From: Prorocentrum cordatum
Taxonomy: Eukaryota > Sar > Dinophyceae > Prorocentrales > Prorocentraceae
DNA length: 64,000 nucleotides
Direction: 5' to 3'
NCBI GenBank assembly: GCA_963575745.1
Contig: CAUYUJ010014560.1
Span: forward strand, 519,328 to 583,327
In this document: piece by piece, positions 63,501 through 64,000 of the stretch
Numbering within the stretch: the stretch's first letter is position 1
Layout: each line of letters opens with the position of its first letter
Notes under the pieces: generated by a model
What the model was told of the DNA's origin: nothing
What the model saw: only the letters and a program-made list of their open reading frames with translations
The model's database searches: none
Made by a program: the position numbers and the translations under genes

Positions 63501-64000
63501 TCGGCGGGGGTCGGGGGCAGGGCGGCGGGAGAGGAGAGCGTGGAAGGAGAGATCAGGGTAGGGCTGGCCGCCCCTAATTCATGGAGGCGCACATTAGCGG
63601 CGACCCTTGCACAAATCATTAAGAGGGAACTGGCAGAACCGACAGGGCTGGTGGCCGAAGGAAGGCTGAGGGGAGCAAGACGAAGGAGGGCGAGGGCAGG
63701 GGAAGAAAGGGCAGAAAACCCAAATTCGCGCGGGCCCCGCTGATTGCAACCTGGACCGCGCGACGCTGCAGACGCGTCGCGAATAACATTAGCGCGACAT
63801 GCTAGGCCAGACGTCAGAAGGAGGGGGAAGAGGGGAAAAGAAGAGGCGGGGGGGGACAGGCCAGTGAAATTGATGAAGGCAGGCGTTCGCGTGGCCGGCT
63901 CAGAGACGGCGCTCCGGCCGGCGGACCCACGCGTCTCCACGGGGGCGCCCGTGAACTCGCCCATCGCCTCGTCGACGGGGTGGGCGACGGGCCGCAGCGC
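63501..64000. other. No gene seen
   Basis: Unique-looking GC-rich sequence to the window end; no recognised motif. Confidence 0.4.

Overview
This window looks like nuclear DNA of a dinoflagellate. The grounds are: (1) a split, nucleus-encoded cytochrome c oxidase subunit 2 C-terminal half (COX2B) with an intron whose two ends carry the same CAGGA; (2) GC-rich sequence packed with mini- and microsatellites; (3) two Ty1/copia-like retroelements with the reverse transcriptase, integrase and protease motifs typical of dinoflagellate copies; (4) Pif1-like and UPF1-like helicase genes, families that are amplified in these genomes; (5) a 13-base match to the core of the dinoflagellate spliced leader. 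I see no operons, rRNA, tRNA or CRISPR. I cannot name the genus.

Layout. 0-4.2 kb: a Pif1-like helicase gene broken by one frameshift, then a 160-bp tandem repeat running straight into the C-terminal exon of a second Pif1-like copy. 4.6-12.5 kb: a satellite field of three diverged blocks of one 101-bp minisatellite, each headed by the same short cap plus a pyrimidine tract, then a 33-bp perfect fold-back, about 45 copies of a 27-bp repeat and a 57-bp repeat. 14.3-25.5 kb: a degraded but complete copia-like element on the minus strand, with short TGTG...CACA LTRs, gag, protease, a RapZ-like region, integrase, RT and RNase H. A non-autonomous terminal-inverted-repeat (TIR) element sits between its gag and protease. 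26.5-27.3 kb: a 90-bp Cys-rich coding-like repeat. 28.2-29.1 kb: COX2B, the clearest host gene. 31.5-37.2 kb: a broken UPF1-like helicase followed by CxxC and Arg/Pro-rich coding-like sequence. 37.4-40 kb: more tandem and inverted repeats. 43.3-43.7 kb: the possible spliced-leader relict and a short ORF.

43.7-50.1 kb: a second copia-like element, minus strand, with roughly 190-bp LTRs, gag, protease, a cytosine-methyltransferase-like domain and integrase with intact D,D,E residues. It stops where RT should begin, so it is a deletion derivative. 51.9-52.7 kb: a second, shorter copy of the TIR element. 52.7-54.7 kb: about 2 kb of CAT-derived microsatellite. 55.8-59.3 kb: a non-LTR retrotransposon, minus strand, with RT and a restriction-like endonuclease, interrupted by one in-frame TGA and several frameshifts. 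60-63.5 kb: further coding-like minisatellites, including a 290-bp higher-order repeat.

Overall only COX2B looks like an expressed host gene. Most other protein-like sequence belongs to mobile elements or broken helicase genes, and much of the rest is tandem repeat. Frameshifts could be genuine decay, uncalled introns or homopolymer errors; this cannot be settled from the sequence alone.
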